The notes beneath the pieces are model-generated. The model worked only from the letters and a program-made list of their open reading frames with translations. It searched no databases and was not told where the DNA came from. 64,000 bases of DNA from Dolichospermum sp. DET69. GTDB lineage: Bacteria > Cyanobacteriota > Cyanobacteriia > Cyanobacteriales > Nostocaceae. The stretch's first letter is position 1. The number at the start of each line of letters is the position of its first letter. Location: assembly GCA_017355425.1 (NCBI GenBank), contig CP070233.1, forward strand, positions 4,009,501 to 4,073,500. The letters run 5' to 3'. The position numbers were made by a program, and so were the translations under genes. Below, one piece after another: positions 61,947-64,000 of this stretch.

Positions 61947-62906
61947 ATGGTGACTACTTTAATGGGTGAAACACTGATTAATCTACTATTGCTGTGTATT
62001 CTTTTGGGGATATGTCTTGTAGCTGAATGGACTGCCCACAAATGGCAGCAAGCTATTCTTTGGCTAAGTACCGCAGGATTACTGATTTTATTGGTTACAG
62101 CAATAATTTTACATGACTGGACGCGTGTAGGAATTTTGGTGATTGGCATTTTTTTAGAATCTCTATGGTTCCGACAATCGAATCATTGGACATCGAAGGA
62201 GACACTCATAACTTTGGGTATTAATGCGTTTTCCGGGATGATCACGATCTCCCTTCAGGCATTTCTGTTTGCTGTATTGCTCAAAGAGTTTCCGTCAGGA
62301 ACAGGTCATTGGGGATTAGTTGCCTTATCTACACCTTTGACGTTACAAATTGTTATTTACTTAATATTAGAAGATTTCAAACGGTATTGTTTTCACAGAT
62401 TAGATCATTCTTCCGTGTTTTTTTGGCGGTTTCACAAAATACATCATGGAGTGACTGAACTCAACTGTATTACTGGCAGCCGTGACCATCCTGTTTTTAA
62501 TCTAGGTCACCTCACCTCAGATATTGGGCTGGCCTATCTTCTGGGTGTTACCAATGAGGCGTTAGTGATTGGTCTGAGCATTCGTATGGTTTTTGGAGGT
62601 ATTCTCCCGCATTTCAATGTGGACTTTCCCAATACGAAAAAGACCTTTCCTTGGTGGGCTTACCTGATTGCTACTCCCAACTTTCACGCTTGGCACCACA
62701 CAGTTCATTGCCGCTATGATGCCAACCTCGCAGATGTTTTTCCCATCTGGGATGTCCTGTTTGGAACCTTTGAAATGCCCCGTGGGAGTTCTTGTGATTG
62801 GCAGTTTGGCTTGAATGAGTCTGAACAAATTCCCCAATCAGTTGTCGGGCAACTTGTTTCTCCTTTTGGGACCAGTAACACTATTGCCCCAAACAACTCA
62901 ATTTAA
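61947..62906 (+). CDS. Sterol desaturase / fatty acid hydroxylase-family membrane oxygenase
   Basis: 319 residues with several membrane helices. The three His boxes of di-iron membrane oxygenases are HRLDH, HKIHH and HAWHH, with another His in ILPHFNVDFP. It would hydroxylate or desaturate an alkyl chain in the membrane. It starts 12 bp after the A-PCP stop and is surely in the same operon, so it most likely modifies the starter or product of the pathway. Confidence 0.9.
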   Translation: MVTTLMGETLINLLLLCILLGICLVAEWTAHKWQQAILWLSTAGLLILLVTAIILHDWTRVGILVIGIFLESLWFRQSNHWTSKETLITLGINAFSGMITISLQAFLFAVLLKEFPSGTGHWGLVALSTPLTLQIVIYLILEDFKRYCFHRLDHSSVFFWRFHKIHHGVTELNCITGSRDHPVFNLGHLTSDIGLAYLLGVTNEALVIGLSIRMVFGGILPHFNVDFPNTKKTFPWWAYLIATPNFHAWHHTVHCRYDANLADVFPIWDVLFGTFEMPRGSSCDWQFGLNESEQIPQSVVGQLVSPFGTSNTIAPNNSI

Positions 62907-62928
62907 ATTTTCTCTGCACCAGAGTTAA

Positions 62929-63118
62929 TAGGACTTACGCACTATACAAATTAGACATGATATGCGTCAACGGAAATAATCATTTCCAGCTTTATTAGTA
63001 GGGTGCGTCAGATGGAAAAATATGGCGAGTGTGGTTAAATTATCGGGTCTGACGCACCCTACAAAAGACGAAAAACCGCAATCCATATTTAGTAAATGTT
63101 GTCAATGCGTAAGTCCTA
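62929..63118. mobile_element. 190-bp MITE with nested inverted repeats
   Basis: Perfect 13-bp terminal inverted repeats TAGGACTTACGCA (62929-62941 and complement 63106-63118) enclose an inner inverted pair, GTAGGGTGCGTCAGA / TCTGACGCACCCTAC (about 62999-63062). It lies between the oxygenase and polyketide synthase genes. Confidence 0.8.
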
Positions 63119-63269
63119 GTTAAGTACCTGAGCAAAATTAATTTAACATCTTTAGAACAAACAAAAATCTCTGTATTTCTTATTTGTTACCTGTTCCCCT
63201 GTTCCCTCTCCCAAATATAAAATTTATTTTGCACGACTACTTACCAAGTTTTCTAGGAATTAAAGATCG

Positions 63270-64000
63270 ATGAGTCTTCTACCAAATAACGATTCACAAC
63301 AGCAGTTTAACGAATCAGATATTGCCATTGTGGGAATGTCATGCCGCTTTCCAGACGCAGAGAATATTGATGAGTTTTGGAAAAATCTGTCTAATGGGGT
63401 AGAATCAATTTCCTTTTTTTCTGATCAAGAGCTTGACTTTTTTGATCCCAGCCTGCTGAGTCATCCAAATTACGTCAAAGCTGGGGGTGTACTAGCCAAT
63501 ATTGACCTGTTTGATGCCGACTTCTTCAGCTACAGTGCCAAAGAAGCCGAGATTATCGACCCCCAGCAGCGAATTTTCTTGGAATGTGCCTGGGAAGCTC
63601 TGGAGAGTGCTGGCTATAACCCAGAAATTCGCAAAGAGTCAGTAGGGGTTTATGCAGGGTCAAGTCTGAGTACCTATTTAATCAATAATGTTTGTCCAAG
63701 TCGGGGGTTTTCACCCCAGCGACCATTTCTCAGCCATCGCCTGTTTAGAGCCGCCAGCGATTTACATATAGAACAGGGTAATGGCTCAGATCATTTACCC
63801 ATGAGGATTTCCTATAAATTGGGTTTAACAGGTCCGAGTGTAAATGTGCAAACCACCTGTTCTACTTCCTTGGTTGCGGTGCATTTAGCCTGTCAAAGTT
63901 TGCATTTCGGTGAATGTGATGTGGCATTAGCTGGAGGTATTTCCATATTTGTTCCCCATCGCATTGGCTATCTTTATCGAGAAGGCATGATTTTGTCGCC
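63270..64000 (+). CDS. Type I polyketide synthase, N-terminus (runs past window end)
   Basis: Starts at ATG 63270 with AGGA upstream: MSLLPNNDSQQQFNESDIAI. 243 codons of a ketosynthase are visible: VGMSCRFPDAENIDEFWKNL, IDPQQRIFLECAWEALESAG and the active-site Cys197 in TTCSTSL (usually TACSTSL). The KS is first in the protein, so it would extend a chain handed over in trans, probably from the A-PCP. Later His residues and other domains are outside the window. Confidence 0.92.
   Translation, partial: MSLLPNNDSQQQFNESDIAIVGMSCRFPDAENIDEFWKNLSNGVESISFFSDQELDFFDPSLLSHPNYVKAGGVLANIDLFDADFFSYSAKEAEIIDPQQRIFLECAWEALESAGYNPEIRKESVGVYAGSSLSTYLINNVCPSRGFSPQRPFLSHRLFRAASDLHIEQGNGSDHLPMRISYKLGLTGPSVNVQTTCSTSLVAVHLACQSLHFGECDVALAGGISIFVPHRIGYLYREGMILS

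Noticed and set aside
59907-62906. Saxitoxin-like cluster because of the sterol-desaturase gene
   Set aside because: No sxtA-like polyketide starter, amidinotransferase or carbamoyltransferase is present; an A-PCP plus PKS points elsewhere.

Overview
The window looks like chromosome from a filamentous, Nostocales-type cyanobacterium. It is AT-rich, carries many GCGATCGC (HIP1) sites and heptanucleotide-type tandem repeats (TAATTGG runs), and is littered with palindromic and MITE-like repeats. It encodes typical cyanobacterial proteins: a Ycf52-like GNAT, an NlpC/P60 endopeptidase with an SH3-like N-terminus, a kinase with a Pro/Thr-rich stalk, and DUF2887/DUF4351 proteins. No rRNA and no CRISPR array were seen. 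Two complete tRNAs (Pro-UGG, Arg-ACG) and one tRNA-Arg(UCU) 3' fragment are present.

Layout. 1-0.5 kb: end of a DUF29 gene. 1.2-13.2 kb: a metal-handling region (FTR1 iron permease, ferritin-like protein, HHH/EfeO-like lipoprotein, c-heme nucleotidyl cyclase, Tat-exported two-domain multicopper oxidase, CbtB-like protein, His-rich membrane protein), followed by an alpha/beta hydrolase, an ACT protein and a GNAT. It is bracketed by two identical inverted 366-bp IS200/IS605-derived elements. 13.3-15.1 kb: a REP-associated transposase with its REP palindromes, then a HepT/MntA toxin-antitoxin pair. 15.1-30.9 kb: mostly housekeeping genes (pepP, an FG-GAP protein, a GldA/F/G-like ABC exporter with DUF4340, pabB-pabC fusion, purU, TacAT, moaC, MFS, GT2, NlpC/P60), with two striking minisatellites. 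31-41.2 kb: pseudogene fragments, a Rpn-type DUF2887 gene with a partial duplicate, a beta-lactamase-fold serine hydrolase, a degenerate amidase-glucosaminidase, a rhomboid, DUF1499, a Ser/Thr kinase and dxs.

41.6-56.2 kb is an accessory island. It opens with a 46-nt tRNA-Arg 3' end (a typical att remnant), remnants of a type I restriction-modification operon and a VapC-type toxin-antitoxin pair. It continues with about 24 mostly small, phage/plasmid-like genes (DUF5131, two SLOG-type proteins, AlkB-like dioxygenase, DUF4326, C5-methyltransferase, RNase HI, many unknowns). Its most unusual property is an 8-nt motif, GCTACCGC, on the coding strand, usually 30-43 nt before the start codon. It occurs 14 times. 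Genes without it sit as downstream members of short units led by a motif-bearing gene (the methyltransferase is the exception). The only plus-strand occurrence leads the plus-strand RNase HI gene. This looks like an undescribed island-wide regulatory or transcript-leader system.

56.6-59.7 kb is a wreckage zone: an aldo/keto reductase truncated against a Tn3-family transposase fragment, then an ISH3-type insertion sequence. 59.9-64 kb is the start of a hybrid biosynthetic cluster: a free-standing adenylation-carrier protein, a sterol-desaturase-fold oxygenase, and a type I polyketide synthase cut by the window end.

All functional calls rest on motifs recognised by eye; no database search was run.
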